A DNA stretch of 64,000 bases from Henriciella sp. (GCA_013213785.1 JABSPZ010000007.1:1-64000); one strand, 5' to 3'. Shown: positions 1 through 9,281, numbered from the stretch's first letter. Translations and numbers: made by a program. The notes: generated by a model from the letters alone, not told the origin.

Positions 1-773
1 CCATCGCCCCCTCGTTTAGCCACTGAGTCCAGGCTTGAAGTGACCGCCTGCTTAATCTCTTCGCCTCCATAGCGCATTCTCGCGGACACATCATGGGCGA
101 CGGCGGATAACATGAAGTATTCACCGAGACCTGTGCAGGAAACGGTCACAGTTGCGTCCGCCCACGTGCCCAGCCCGATCAGCGGCGTGTCGCCGATCCG
201 GCCTTCACGTTTGCCGAACAAGCCGCCGGTCGATGTTGCGGCGGCGAGTCGACCTTCGCGGTCCATGGCCACAGCGCCGACCGTGCCATGTACAAGTTCA
301 TCCGTTGTCGTCTCGTCAGCTTCCACGCCAACTGGCAGGCGATACCAATTGTCGGGGTCTTCAACTTGATCCAGTCCGGCTTGTTTGCAGAAATGGTCCG
401 CGCCCGACCCTGAGAGCAAGACGTGAGGCGTATACTCCAGTACGGCCCGCGCCGCCTGGATTGGACTCTTGAGGTCGCGAACACCTGCGACCGCACCAGC
501 GCGGTTAGCGCTGCCATCCATGATCGCAGCGTCCATCTCGACATAGCCGGCGGCGTTAGGCGCTGAACCGCGTCCGGCCACATAGAGACCGCTCACTTCG
601 AGCGCACTCACCATAGCCTCAACCGAGTCGATTGCCGAAGCGCCGGCATCGAGCATGGCTTCGCCTTCCTTGATCAGGGTCGCAAGGTGAACCTCAACCT
701 CGCTATAGTCGCGGCCAGGTTTGGCGCCTGCACCGCCATGAATGGCCAGCGCATAATCAGGTCTGCTTGTCAT
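1..773 (-). CDS. Isoaspartyl peptidase / plant-type L-asparaginase (3' end outside window)
   Basis: N-terminal nucleophile hydrolase that splits beta-aspartyl dipeptides or asparagine in the cytoplasm; no signal peptide is visible. The protein opens with the family signature AIHGGAGAKPG at about residues 10-20. It contains HGTVGAVAMD, whose Thr (residue 164) is the expected autoprocessing site and nucleophile, followed by ATSTGG. The ATG overlaps the stop of the upstream cyanophycinase gene by four bases (ATGA), so the two are probably translationally coupled. About 257 codons are present and the frame is still open at base 1; the family is usually 300-330 residues, so only the C-terminus is missing. 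Next to a cyanophycinase, the natural substrate is most likely beta-Asp-Arg (inference). Confidence 0.9.
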   Translation of the reverse strand, partial: MTSRPDYALAIHGGAGAKPGRDYSEVEVHLATLIKEGEAMLDAGASAIDSVEAMVSALEVSGLYVAGRGSAPNAAGYVEMDAAIMDGSANRAGAVAGVRDLKSPIQAARAVLEYTPHVLLSGSGADHFCKQAGLDQVEDPDNWYRLPVGVEADETTTDELVHGTVGAVAMDREGRLAAATSTGGLFGKREGRIGDTPLIGLGTWADATVTVSCTGLGEYFMLSAVAHDVSARMRYGGEEIKQAVTSSLDSVAKRGGD

Positions 774-2029
774 TTGAGCGTCTCTATTGTGAGCTGAACA
801 GGGAGAATGTCGAAACGAATATTGGAGATGGCATAGCGCCCTTCCCCATCCGGGCCGCGGCCCCAATAACCGGCGGACTCTGGCAGCTGCGTAAACACGT
901 AGGCCACACCGCGGCCGCTGCCATCAAAGCTGACCCGCTCGATCGATTGGCTTTGCGCATTATCGGTCAGACCATCACCGATGACATTGGCAAGCGCCTG
1001 ACCCGGGATTGCCATGCCGCCACCGCCAGGCTGCGCATTTGAAAAATACTCCGCACCAACAGTTACCTGTTTCCAGTCAGCCGGGGCGAGACCGGGCAAG
1101 CTTGCATCAAACCGGTCCCCTTGCGCCATTAGGTGCAGAGTGAGCCCGGTAATCTGCGCAGCGCCGGATGCGGTTGTTTTCTGGCGCGCGCCACGGGCGT
1201 CAACGATCGTGACATAGCCATTGCCTTCAACGCCGACCCAGCCATCAGACTGTGCGATCAGCGCTGTATCTTCATCGACGCCAAACCCGACCCGGGCAGC
1301 CGGCTCGTCGAGGTCCATCAAGGCTACCACAAGGCGGCCAAGCCGCGCCCGCTCGCCGAAATGCTGATCGACCAGACCATAATGGAAGAAGCCAAGCCCA
1401 TGCCCCAGGCCAATCGGTTCGCCCGACTGTGATCCCGTGAGTGCTGTCAGCGAGTCCCCCTGTGTGATCATCGGGTCAGACATGATCGCCGCCCCAGCAC
1501 TGGTGCCACCAATCGGCATGCCGTCGGAATTGGATCGACGAATAGCCTGTAAGGCAGCTGTTGCGCCGCCGTCGCGATTTAGAAAGAGCTCCGTCGTGCG
1601 CGACTGATCTCCGCCCGTAAACCAGACCGCAGCCGCCTGTTCAAACAGCGCGGCGGTTTTCGGTCTATCAATGTTTGCGCGCCACTCAGATTCATCCACG
1701 TCAGGCGTTGAGCGGTCGTCCATGACGGCGAGCTTCGCCACTTCAATACGATCTGGAGCAACGCCGTAACGCTCTAGCGTCTCCCGCACCGACTGCGCAG
1801 ATTCAACGGGCGCGCCCGAAGCAGACGGCACAATCACAATTGACCCTTCGTCTTTGGCGGCGGTGATAAAGCTCGTCCAGACAGCCTCTGTGTCGGCGGA
1901 CAGTCCGCCACCAGCGATCACGAGAGCCCCTTTGGGCAGTGGCTCCATGGCACTGGAATCCGGAACGCCAGCGCAAGCGGCGATCACGAGACCAGCAGTC
2001 AAAGAGAGCAAGTTCGAATGTGTTTTCAT
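770..2029 (-). CDS. Cyanophycinase-type S51 serine peptidase, lipoprotein (CphE-like)
   Basis: Exopeptidase family that releases beta-Asp-Arg dipeptides from cyanophycin. Family landmarks are all present: FTGGDQ (137-142), GGTSAGA with nucleophile Ser177, DQHFGERARLGRL (221-233) and GVDEDTA (250-256). The N-terminus has a lipoprotein signal with lipobox IAAC (Cys19). The +2 residue is Ala, which favours the outer membrane. Length is 419 residues, against about 270 for the intracellular CphB enzyme; the secreted CphE type is of similar larger size, and the extra part is C-terminal. An in-frame upstream extension exists, but the ATG at 2029 shares one base with the preceding stop (TGATG) and immediately precedes the signal peptide, so this start is preferred. 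Substrate assignment is by family and context. Confidence 0.88.
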   Translation of the reverse strand: MKTHSNLLSLTAGLVIAACAGVPDSSAMEPLPKGALVIAGGGLSADTEAVWTSFITAAKDEGSIVIVPSASGAPVESAQSVRETLERYGVAPDRIEVAKLAVMDDRSTPDVDESEWRANIDRPKTAALFEQAAAVWFTGGDQSRTTELFLNRDGGATAALQAIRRSNSDGMPIGGTSAGAAIMSDPMITQGDSLTALTGSQSGEPIGLGHGLGFFHYGLVDQHFGERARLGRLVVALMDLDEPAARVGFGVDEDTALIAQSDGWVGVEGNGYVTIVDARGARQKTTASGAAQITGLTLHLMAQGDRFDASLPGLAPADWKQVTVGAEYFSNAQPGGGGMAIPGQALANVIGDGLTDNAQSQSIERVSFDGSGRGVAYVFTQLPESAGYWGRGPDGEGRYAISNIRFDILPVQLTIETLK

Positions 2030-3489
2030 CAACTGTATCCGATAGAAATAGCGATTAGAATGAAGACCGCGCCGAGCAGCATCAGGGCGACGAACGGCTT
2101 CCAGAAAAACTGGAACCATAAGCCCCACCCGACACGGGCAGCGGCGAGGCAGCCCATCAGAGCGGCAGACGATGGGACAATCAGGTTCATCAAACCATCA
2201 CCCAATTGGAAGGCGAGCACAGCGCTTTGTCGCTCCACCCCAATCAGATCAGACAAGGGTGCCATAAGCGGCATGGTCAGTGCCGCCTGGCCTGACCCTG
2301 AAACGACAAAAATATTGGTGATGGCTTGCAGGATAAACATGCCGAGGCCGGCTATATGCGCGGGCAATCCTTCGGTCAGCGTTGCCATGCTATAAAGCGC
2401 CGTGTTGAGCACGCTCGCATCGCCAGCCTTATCCCCGCCGAGCAGCAAGACGGTGCCTTTGGCAAACGCAATGATCATGGCCGCCGGGGCGAGTTGTACC
2501 GCACCGTCCCGAAACGCCTCGCCGCAGGCATTCAAGTCCATACCGTTCAACCGAAAAACGCGGGCGATGATCGCAGCCACCAGCCCCATGGCGAAGAACT
2601 GAGCCGCCAGCTCAGGGAAATAGTATTGGTGAACTGCGACGCCCCACGCGACCCAGGCGATCCCGATCAGGATGGTCAGAAGGATCAGAAGATGCCCGGA
2701 GCTAAACTTCTGAGATTCCAGCTCATCATGCTGAGCATCGTGCAGCCACTCGTCCGACGCGCGGGCGAGCGACGAGTCTGGTGCCAGCCGGACCCGCCGG
2801 GCATAGCGATACGTGTAGGCGGCTCCAATAGCGGTGAACACGGCCCACATGCTGACCCGCAAGCCTGCGCCGGACATGGTGTCGAGCCCGGAAATCCCTT
2901 GCGCAACAACGACCGAGAACGGGTTCATCCACGAGGTCGCAAACCCGACCTGCGTGGCCACGTACGTGACCAGCAGAACCGTCAGCGTGTCGTATCCTGC
3001 CCGGGCAAAAGCCGGGACCAGGATCATCACAAAGACGATCGCCTCTTCGCCCATACCAAAGATCGCGCCCCCTAATGAGAACAGGACGAACAGGATGGGC
3101 ATCATCACATCGCCTTGCGATCCAGGCTTAGCGATGGCTTGTTTCAACGCCGCTTCCATCGCCCCGGTGCGCATAATGATGCCGAACGCACCGCCGACGA
3201 TGAGCAAGAAGGCGAGGAGGCCGATGGTCGAGGAATAGCGATCCCCGGCAATAATGCCTTCGAACAGGAAGTTCAGAAACCCGACCTCTTCGCCGGTCCC
3301 GAACAGCGGTGCGGGTTGGCGCCCTACCCCTTCAAAGGCATCGATGCTGAATTCACCTGTCTCGCTGACGAAGCGCCCGGCAGGCACAAGCCAGGTCGCT
3401 GCCCAGGCGATCAGAGCAACAAAGAAGAGAATGATGAATGTGTCAGGCGCTTTGAAGCCGGTTGATGAAGGCGCAGATTTTTGAGTCAT
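2029..3489 (-). CDS. YfcC/DcuC-family inner-membrane transporter
   Basis: Polytopic membrane protein of the C4-dicarboxylate/YfcC ion transporter superfamily. The start matches the family pattern (FKAPDTFIILFFV, then WLVPAGRF), and about a dozen hydrophobic segments follow. Members carry amino acids, peptides or dicarboxylates; the exact substrate cannot be read from sequence. Placed between a TonB receptor and a cyanophycinase, import of beta-aspartyl dipeptides or released amino acids is the likely role (inference). The gene stops at TGATG, sharing a base with the cyanophycinase start. The ATG at 3489 is taken as the start; a GTG two codons upstream (3495) is possible. Confidence 0.82.
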   Translation of the reverse strand: MTQKSAPSSTGFKAPDTFIILFFVALIAWAATWLVPAGRFVSETGEFSIDAFEGVGRQPAPLFGTGEEVGFLNFLFEGIIAGDRYSSTIGLLAFLLIVGGAFGIIMRTGAMEAALKQAIAKPGSQGDVMMPILFVLFSLGGAIFGMGEEAIVFVMILVPAFARAGYDTLTVLLVTYVATQVGFATSWMNPFSVVVAQGISGLDTMSGAGLRVSMWAVFTAIGAAYTYRYARRVRLAPDSSLARASDEWLHDAQHDELESQKFSSGHLLILLTILIGIAWVAWGVAVHQYYFPELAAQFFAMGLVAAIIARVFRLNGMDLNACGEAFRDGAVQLAPAAMIIAFAKGTVLLLGGDKAGDASVLNTALYSMATLTEGLPAHIAGLGMFILQAITNIFVVSGSGQAALTMPLMAPLSDLIGVERQSAVLAFQLGDGLMNLIVPSSAALMGCLAAARVGWGLWFQFFWKPFVALMLLGAVFILIAISIGYS

Positions 3490-3559
3490 AACCACTCGTC
3501 ACTAGGAGAGCATGCAGGGGCGGACAAGTGACCGCCCGCCCCAGCTGCCAGGCCCCAGC

Positions 3560-6388
3560 CTAGAATGCGTGCCCGAAGCGCAGCGTTACGAAACGCCCCA
3601 AGCTGTTATGATTGAAGTGATCGACATTCGCGCCGGTGCCCAGCGCGAGTGGCGGGTCTTCATCGAACACATTGTCTACGGTGAGCTGGACAAAGCTGTT
3701 CTCGAGGAAGTCATATGAGACAGATGCATTGAAGACCGTCCAGGCTTCGACATCCTCGTACTCGGCATCGACCAGACCGCTATCAATCGCCGCTTGTAGG
3801 GTGCGTGAACTTGGATCGTCGCGATAGCTGGACGTGTAACGCGCCGCGACAGAGGTCCGCCAAGGGCCCTTGCTCCAGCGCAAGCGTGCAGTGGCGGTGA
3901 GCTCTGGATAGGTGAACTCACCAGCTTCCTCGACCACAGGAGAAGCTGGAGAGGCTTGTCGATCAAACTCGAACAGGTAACCCGCATCTGCCAGGATCGC
4001 GAGGTCGCCGTGCTTGCCGAGATCAACATACTTCGTCGCTGTCAGGTCGAGGCCGCTGGTTTCCTGGAAGCCAAGATTGGTCAGCGGAATGTGCGCATCG
4101 GTGACAAAGCCGCGATCGATTTCGAGGCCAGGCGTGCCGGTTGCCAGCGCGCCATTGGCGACATCAATGACCGTAAACTCGCCCGCCAAAGCGCGGCGGA
4201 TGAAATCATCTTCGTCAATCCCGACCAGGTCCTCATGGCGAATGTTCCAATAGTCGAGGCCGAGGCTGAAATCAGCATTCGGTTCGAACACCACACCAAG
4301 ACTCCAGCTTTCTGCATCCTCAGCCTGCAGATTCACATTGCCGAGTTCCTCAGACAGGAGCGACTCGCCGTCCGCGGTGGCGTCGCCATCACAAGCTTCT
4401 GGTGTGATTGAACAATCAACTGAGAAGCTGGTCAGACGCACCCCTGCCCCGGTCTGGGCCAGCGAAGGCGCACGGAAGCTGGTGCTCCAATTGCCGCGGA
4501 AGATCAACGACTCGATCGGTTGGTAGCGGAAGGCCACTTTCGGATTGAAATCGTCGCCAAAGTCCTCATCGCTATCGAAGCGACCGGCGAGCTGCACATC
4601 GAACTGGTCAGTGATCGGGACATAGAGTTCCGCAAATGCCGCCCATTGGGTCCGCTCTGCGTCGGCTGAAGTCGACGAGAAGCCGACGATTGGGTCCGGA
4701 TTTGCATTGGTGGCAACCGCATCGCCGGACGGGATGTCGGTCAGCTCTTCAGAGCGGAACTCGGCCCCGAACGCGCCTTTGACCTGATTGCCATTGAAGG
4801 TGAACAGGTCGCCGCTCGCCGAGACATCGAACTGGAACAGCGAAGACTCCCCATTGCGTTCAGCCTGGGTGACGATGGCGTCCAGTACCGCTTGGTCCTG
4901 GCTGGTCTGGCCACCAAATGGATTGTACCAGAGCGTGGTCAGCCCGCCATCTTCGCAAGCCTCACCACCAAGCGCATCCACGCGGCTGCCATCAGAACAG
5001 AGATTGCCTTGCAGCGCGTCTTCGAACTCAGCCGTACGATAAAGACCGGAAAGCCCGCTCTGCGTGGACTCGTTCTGGCCGTAGACGAAAGCTGCTTCAT
5101 AGGTCCAACCATTGTCGGCTTCGAAGGTCAGGCCAGATGTAAGCCGCAGCGTCTCGCTTTCGACAGTCACCGCCCGCGGCTCTGGAACTTTGCCCCAGGC
5201 AAAAATCGGGAAGCCGAAGAAGTCGCTATATACGGTGCCTGGATTGTCGAAGTTCGCTTCTTCCACAATGTCATCAATCAGCGCTTGCGAGAAAAACGGG
5301 TTCTCAGGATTGACCGGAATGCGCGAGAAGTTCGCTGGCGAAGAGGTGCCATTGCTTTCATTGGTCGACCAAAGGACATCATTGAACCAGGTCAGCTGAT
5401 CATTGATCTGGAACGTATACGCCCCCATCAAGCCGATCGATTCCAGCTCGTCATCTGTGGCGACAAAGGCATTGGTGTTGACTTCACAAAACTCACCAAA
5501 ATTGCCGAAACCGAAATCATCAGCGGCGCAACCACCATCAGCTGGTTCTTCGGTCTGATCAAAGAACATTAGAAACAGGTCATTGAAGCTCGGGAAGAAC
5601 CCTTGCTGACTCGGACGCACTGAGGTCGCAGTGAAGTCCCGGTCACGGTCGAACAGTGCCTCACGCTTGTAATAGTCAGCGACGAATAGAAGCGACTGGC
5701 GATTATCGGAATGGCCCCACACCGCGTTGAGATTGAGCTTTCCTTCGTCCGTCCCAGCCGTGGAGTTGCCATAGCTCGCTTGGACTTCGAAGCCATCGAA
5801 ATCATCGCGCAGAATATAGTTCACAACGCCAGCAACCGCGTCCGCGCCATACACCGCCGAGGCGCCGCTTGGCAGAACATCGACGCGTTCAATCGCGGCG
5901 AGTGGAATTGCATTGACGTCGATAAAATTCTCCTGGCCTTGCGCAAAAGATGTGATGCTCGCGCGGCGGCCATTAATCAGCGTCAGCGTCGAGCTGGCGC
6001 CAAGTCCTCGCAGAGAAACTGACGCCGCACCCGGCGGTGTATCGCCGGAAAGCGCGCCGGCGGTGGAGGTTGAGAATGTACCGCGGCCGCCACCCGTTTG
6101 CGGCAACTCCTTGAGCACTTCGATGAGCGAGCCCGCACCGGTTTCGTTGATCGCTTCGCGATCAATTGAAAGGGCTTGCACGGCACCATCTTCGGCGAGC
6201 CCGCGGATACGCGAACCGGTCGTGACAACCGTTCCGAGCGTCATTCCAGCATCGGTTTTCGTTTCTGTGGTGGTTTCGATTGTGTCGTCCACTGGCGCAT
6301 CCTGTGCGTTGGCCAGCGGGGTCGCCATAAGCGCGAGTCCAAGCGGCAACGCTGACGCGCGCGCGAGTTTAAGTGTCTTGAATGTCAT
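3560..6388 (-). CDS. TonB-dependent receptor
   Basis: Outer-membrane energy-coupled importer of 942 residues. A signal peptide ends near ANAQD (about residue 29). The plug domain runs from about 50 to 190 and includes VVTTGSRIRG and the closing signature SGASAVYGADAVAGVVNYIL. The rest is beta-barrel and ends in an aromatic-rich strand (TLRFGHAF). Several cysteine pairs lie in predicted loops (for example CAADDF...FCEV and DCSITPEAC), which could lock extracellular loops. The transporter gene begins 71 bases downstream on the same strand, so this is probably the first gene of the cyanophycinase/isoaspartyl peptidase operon. Substrate is inferred from that context only. Confidence 0.92.
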   Translation of the reverse strand: MTFKTLKLARASALPLGLALMATPLANAQDAPVDDTIETTTETKTDAGMTLGTVVTTGSRIRGLAEDGAVQALSIDREAINETGAGSLIEVLKELPQTGGGRGTFSTSTAGALSGDTPPGAASVSLRGLGASSTLTLINGRRASITSFAQGQENFIDVNAIPLAAIERVDVLPSGASAVYGADAVAGVVNYILRDDFDGFEVQASYGNSTAGTDEGKLNLNAVWGHSDNRQSLLFVADYYKREALFDRDRDFTATSVRPSQQGFFPSFNDLFLMFFDQTEEPADGGCAADDFGFGNFGEFCEVNTNAFVATDDELESIGLMGAYTFQINDQLTWFNDVLWSTNESNGTSSPANFSRIPVNPENPFFSQALIDDIVEEANFDNPGTVYSDFFGFPIFAWGKVPEPRAVTVESETLRLTSGLTFEADNGWTYEAAFVYGQNESTQSGLSGLYRTAEFEDALQGNLCSDGSRVDALGGEACEDGGLTTLWYNPFGGQTSQDQAVLDAIVTQAERNGESSLFQFDVSASGDLFTFNGNQVKGAFGAEFRSEELTDIPSGDAVATNANPDPIVGFSSTSADAERTQWAAFAELYVPITDQFDVQLAGRFDSDEDFGDDFNPKVAFRYQPIESLIFRGNWSTSFRAPSLAQTGAGVRLTSFSVDCSITPEACDGDATADGESLLSEELGNVNLQAEDAESWSLGVVFEPNADFSLGLDYWNIRHEDLVGIDEDDFIRRALAGEFTVIDVANGALATGTPGLEIDRGFVTDAHIPLTNLGFQETSGLDLTATKYVDLGKHGDLAILADAGYLFEFDRQASPASPVVEEAGEFTYPELTATARLRWSKGPWRTSVAARYTSSYRDDPSSRTLQAAIDSGLVDAEYEDVEAWTVFNASVSYDFLENSFVQLTVDNVFDEDPPLALGTGANVDHFNHNSLGRFVTLRFGHAF

Positions 6389-6759
6389 TGGTCGTTTCCT
6401 GAAATAGTCTATCTCGAGCAGCGCGCGGCTGCTCCGTCAGGCAACGTTTCACAAAGGGTTGTTTGTCATGATTTCATCCCCGCTGTGGGTAACCGTTGCC
6501 AGTCCTCCTCGCGGGCGCAAACTATTCGTCGAACCACTCGCTCAGCTGATAATCAGCCGAGGATCGTCCGAACACTTGCGAATTGGGCATCCAACCAAGC
6601 ATTCGAATTGGTTACCACGGCTGGCGCCGAAATCAAAGCACGTTGATCAATTTTGGTCTCTTGCGGGCTCTCTGCGCTCCCTCACCGACGCGCGACAAGC
6701 ATAGAGGACCCAATCGATCGGAGTTTGCAACACATTTGCCTAGCGCAAACTAAAACTGT
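6389..6759. other. Intergenic region upstream of the TonB receptor
   Basis: This 371-base gap separates the 3' end of the HxlR gene from the TonB receptor start; both are on the minus strand. It should hold the receptor promoter. I see no convincing gene in either direction: a short plus-strand open frame of about 80 codons has no recognisable family features. The one clear structural element is the inverted repeat listed at 6541-6561. Confidence 0.5.
6541..6561. promoter_or_regulatory. Inverted repeat, candidate operator for the TonB receptor locus
   Basis: The core GCTGAT-A-ATCAGC is a perfect 6-base inverted repeat around one base. CTC and GAG flank it symmetrically after one mismatch. 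It lies about 150 bases upstream of the TonB receptor start. No run of T follows, so an operator is more plausible than a terminator. The binding protein is unknown. Confidence 0.3.
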
Positions 6760-7134
6760 TTAAGCATCATCTGCAAAATTGCTGGGCAGCGATTCGCTCC
6801 ATTTACGAAGCTCATCGAGAAAACCGAGCGCGCTCTCACCGAACGGAGTGATAGAGTAATGAACGGAGACTGGCGACGTATCGACAACTTGGCGGTGAAC
6901 AAGCCCCTGTTTTTCGAGTTGGCGCAATCGTTCGGTTATCATTTTCTTGCTGGCGCCGCCAACCAGACGCGCAAGATCGTTGAATCGCACTGGCTCGTCC
7001 TGGAGATGCCACAGAATCGATCCAGTCCATTTGCCGCCAACGATCCGCATGCCGCGCTCTATGGCGCACGGTTCACTGCAAGGGTCTTCAGCCATGCGTC
7101 TGCCTTGCTCATCTTGGTGTATTTTTGCGCGCAT
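6760..7134 (-). CDS. HxlR-family winged-helix transcriptional regulator
   Basis: Protein of 124 residues with the HxlR pattern: Cys-rich N-terminus (DPCSEPCAIERGMRIVGGKW), then RFNDLARLVGGASKKMITERLRQLE as the recognition part, then YSITPFGESA. The N-terminal cysteines are typical of HxlR proteins that sense electrophiles or quinones. The start at 7134 has GGGAG seven bases upstream. It is transcribed away from a quinone reductase gene that starts at 7249, so it probably controls that gene and itself from the 114-base region between them (inference). Confidence 0.88.
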   Translation of the reverse strand: MRAKIHQDEQGRRMAEDPCSEPCAIERGMRIVGGKWTGSILWHLQDEPVRFNDLARLVGGASKKMITERLRQLEKQGLVHRQVVDTSPVSVHYSITPFGESALGFLDELRKWSESLPSNFADDA

Positions 7135-7248
7135 TGAATTTCTCCCAAGCGGTTACCAAAAGTATACTGGTTGATATTTGTTTCTCCTGATCCGAGTTAC
7201 AGGCCGAAGCCACAAAACGCAAATCCACTTCTTCAAGGCCCCTTAATC

Positions 7249-7854
7249 ATGAGCAACATCTTCATCATCAACGGACACCATCCTTATCCCTTCGCGAAGG
7301 GTGAGCTTAACGCAGCAATTGTCGATCGCATCGCAGCCTACTTGACCAAAACCGGGCATGATGTGCGCCACTCAAAGCCCTCCGAGGGATACGACGTCGA
7401 ACAGGAAATCGAAAACCATATCTGGGCAGATACCGTCATCATGCAATTTCCAGTCAATTGGATGGGCGTTCCATGGTCGCTTAAGAAGTACATGGATGAG
7501 GTATATACCGCAGGCATGGACGGACGCATGTGCGCCGGCGATGGGCGCTCTGTAGAGGCGCCTAAAGCCAATTACGGAATGGGCGGAACGCTGAGCGGCA
7601 CCAATTACATGATTTCGACCACGCTAAATGCGCCGCAAGAGGCCTTCCTCGATACATCCGAGCCATTCTTTGACGGCATAAGTTTGGACGATTTGCTGAG
7701 ACCCGTTCACTTGAACGCAAAATTCTTTGCTATGGAACCGCTTCCCACATTTGCTGCATATGATGTGATGAAAAATGCTGACGTTGAGAGCGATTTTGAA
7801 CGCCTCGATCAGCATTTGAACCTTATCTTCCCAGCTTCTGTGGCAGCACATTAA
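7249..7854 (+). CDS. MdaB-like NAD(P)H quinone oxidoreductase (flavodoxin fold)
   Basis: A 201-residue protein of the NAD(P)H dehydrogenase/MdaB family. It begins IFIINGHHPYPFAKGELN, a phosphate-binding loop type start, and carries FPVNWMGVPWSLKKYMDEV, typical of the two-electron FAD quinone reductases that detoxify quinones in the cytoplasm. The frame extends 26 codons upstream, but that part is not family-like, so the ATG at 7249 is used. The divergent HxlR regulator and the downstream GST suggest a response to electrophilic stress. Confidence 0.85.
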   Translation: MSNIFIINGHHPYPFAKGELNAAIVDRIAAYLTKTGHDVRHSKPSEGYDVEQEIENHIWADTVIMQFPVNWMGVPWSLKKYMDEVYTAGMDGRMCAGDGRSVEAPKANYGMGGTLSGTNYMISTTLNAPQEAFLDTSEPFFDGISLDDLLRPVHLNAKFFAMEPLPTFAAYDVMKNADVESDFERLDQHLNLIFPASVAAH

Positions 7855-7920
7855 GGCAGATTCGCCGCTGCCGGTTGTTTCCCTCTTTTCTGCTTCACTC
7901 AAAATCCTTCGGAGATCCTG

Positions 7921-8640
7921 ATGAGCCAGCCAGATATCCACCTCTACACCGCCGCCACGATGAATGGGTACAAGCCCGTCATTTTCTTGGAAGAGGCAGG
8001 CGTTCCTTACGACCTCACATTTGTCGACTTCTCGAAAAATGAGCAGAAGGCGCCTGACTATTTGAAACTCAATCCAAATGGAAAAATTCCAACGATCGAG
8101 GACCGGTCTGAACGCCGCGCGATCTTTGAGAGCGGTGCCATCCTTTGGCACCTAGCGACGAAGTATGGAAAATTTCTTCCGACCGAAGAAGTCGCAAAAT
8201 CAGAAGTCATGCAATGGATGTTTTTCCAGGTTGGCCATGTCGGCCCGATGATGGGACAAGCCATGTATTTTCAGCACATCGCTGCGCCGAACGGCCAGGT
8301 CGAGCCGTTCTCGATCAAGCGTTATTTGGATGAAAGCCGCCGACTGCTCGAGGTGATGAACACCCGTCTCGAAGGCCGTGATTGGATCGCGGCGGATGAA
8401 TATACTATCGCTGACATGATGCTCTATCCGTGGGCGCGGGCGTATGTCTGGGCGCGGGCGAGCGTCGATGGCCTGCCCCATCTGAAAGCCTGGTTTGACC
8501 GGATTGACAAGCGTCCGGCCGTGCAGAAGGCGCTGACGATCCCAAAGGCGAACCCGCAATTCTGGGATGAAAAAGCTGATGCCAGCATCTTTGCCAAAGA
8601 AAATGCCGCGCGCTTTTCGGGTGATGTAAAGAAGAGCTAA
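7921..8640 (+). CDS. Glutathione S-transferase (Nu-class-like)
   Basis: A 239-residue cytosolic GST. The N-terminal thioredoxin-like domain has YTAATMNGYKPVIFLEE and NPNGKIPTIED; it is followed by the Glu-Ser glutathione site (IFESGAILWHLA) and an all-helical C-terminal domain. The TxNG motif near the start resembles YfcG/YghU Nu-class enzymes, which have peroxidase or disulfide reductase activity. A ribosome site (CGGAG) precedes the ATG. It follows the quinone reductase by 66 bases and is probably co-transcribed. Confidence 0.9.
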   Translation: MSQPDIHLYTAATMNGYKPVIFLEEAGVPYDLTFVDFSKNEQKAPDYLKLNPNGKIPTIEDRSERRAIFESGAILWHLATKYGKFLPTEEVAKSEVMQWMFFQVGHVGPMMGQAMYFQHIAAPNGQVEPFSIKRYLDESRRLLEVMNTRLEGRDWIAADEYTIADMMLYPWARAYVWARASVDGLPHLKAWFDRIDKRPAVQKALTIPKANPQFWDEKADASIFAKENAARFSGDVKKS

Positions 8641-8645
8641 CCCTG

Positions 8646-9209
8646 ATGACGGATGCGATCCAGATCATCGACCACAGCGACCGGGTCGAGCAACTGCTTG
8701 AACCTTTCCGTGAGGCGCTCGGCGGTGACTTTGAAGCCTATCGCGGCCACGTCTACCGGACGATCACTTATGCCATGCACATTCTCGGCAATGATGAACG
8801 TCACCGCAAAATGATCGAAACCGTGTTTGCCTATCATGACATCGGCCTGTGGACCGATCGGGAATTGGCTTATCTGGAACCATCCGAAGAGATCGCGCTT
8901 CGTGACAATAAAGCGCTCGGGCTCGGTCTGGACCCCGATATATTGCGCGAGGCGATTCACTGGCATCACAAAATTACGCCCTATCCTGGTAAACATGCCG
9001 ACATCGTCGAAGCAGTTCGCCGGGCGGACTGGATTGACGCGACTGAAGGTCGAATGCGCAAAGGCCTGAGCAAGACGCAGGTTCGGGCTGTCCGTCATGG
9101 TGTTCCTGATCCGGGCTTCACCGGTGTGTTGATGCGGCTGGCTAAGGAATTAGGCGGCAATATTGTCAGCGGAAACCTTCGAGTCCTGCGCCGCGTGATC
9201 AAATTTTGA
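8646..9209 (+). CDS. HD-domain protein, putative phosphohydrolase
   Basis: A 187-residue soluble protein with metal-site residues laid out as in HD domains: His35 (RGHVYRT), His64-Asp65 (FAYHDIGLW), a His cluster at 105-108 (HWHH) and Asp128 (RRADWID). This fits a metal-dependent phosphohydrolase or a related hydrolase; the substrate is unknown. It starts five bases after the GST stop and is likely in the same transcript. Confidence 0.72.
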   Translation: MTDAIQIIDHSDRVEQLLEPFREALGGDFEAYRGHVYRTITYAMHILGNDERHRKMIETVFAYHDIGLWTDRELAYLEPSEEIALRDNKALGLGLDPDILREAIHWHHKITPYPGKHADIVEAVRRADWIDATEGRMRKGLSKTQVRAVRHGVPDPGFTGVLMRLAKELGGNIVSGNLRVLRRVIKF

Positions 9210-9281
9210 CTGCCATAAAGGCTCAACCAATCTGAAAGACGCCTTGCAGGACCGTCCCCAATTATAGGCAGCCCCCAACAA

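Noticed and set aside
2326-3075. A 249-codon plus-strand frame opposite the YfcC-type transporter
   Set aside because: The translation is hydrophilic and full of His, Asp, Arg and Gln, as expected from reading a transmembrane gene backwards.
4892-5572. A 226-codon plus-strand frame inside the TonB receptor gene
   Set aside because: Shadow frame of the receptor barrel region; no ribosome site and no family match.
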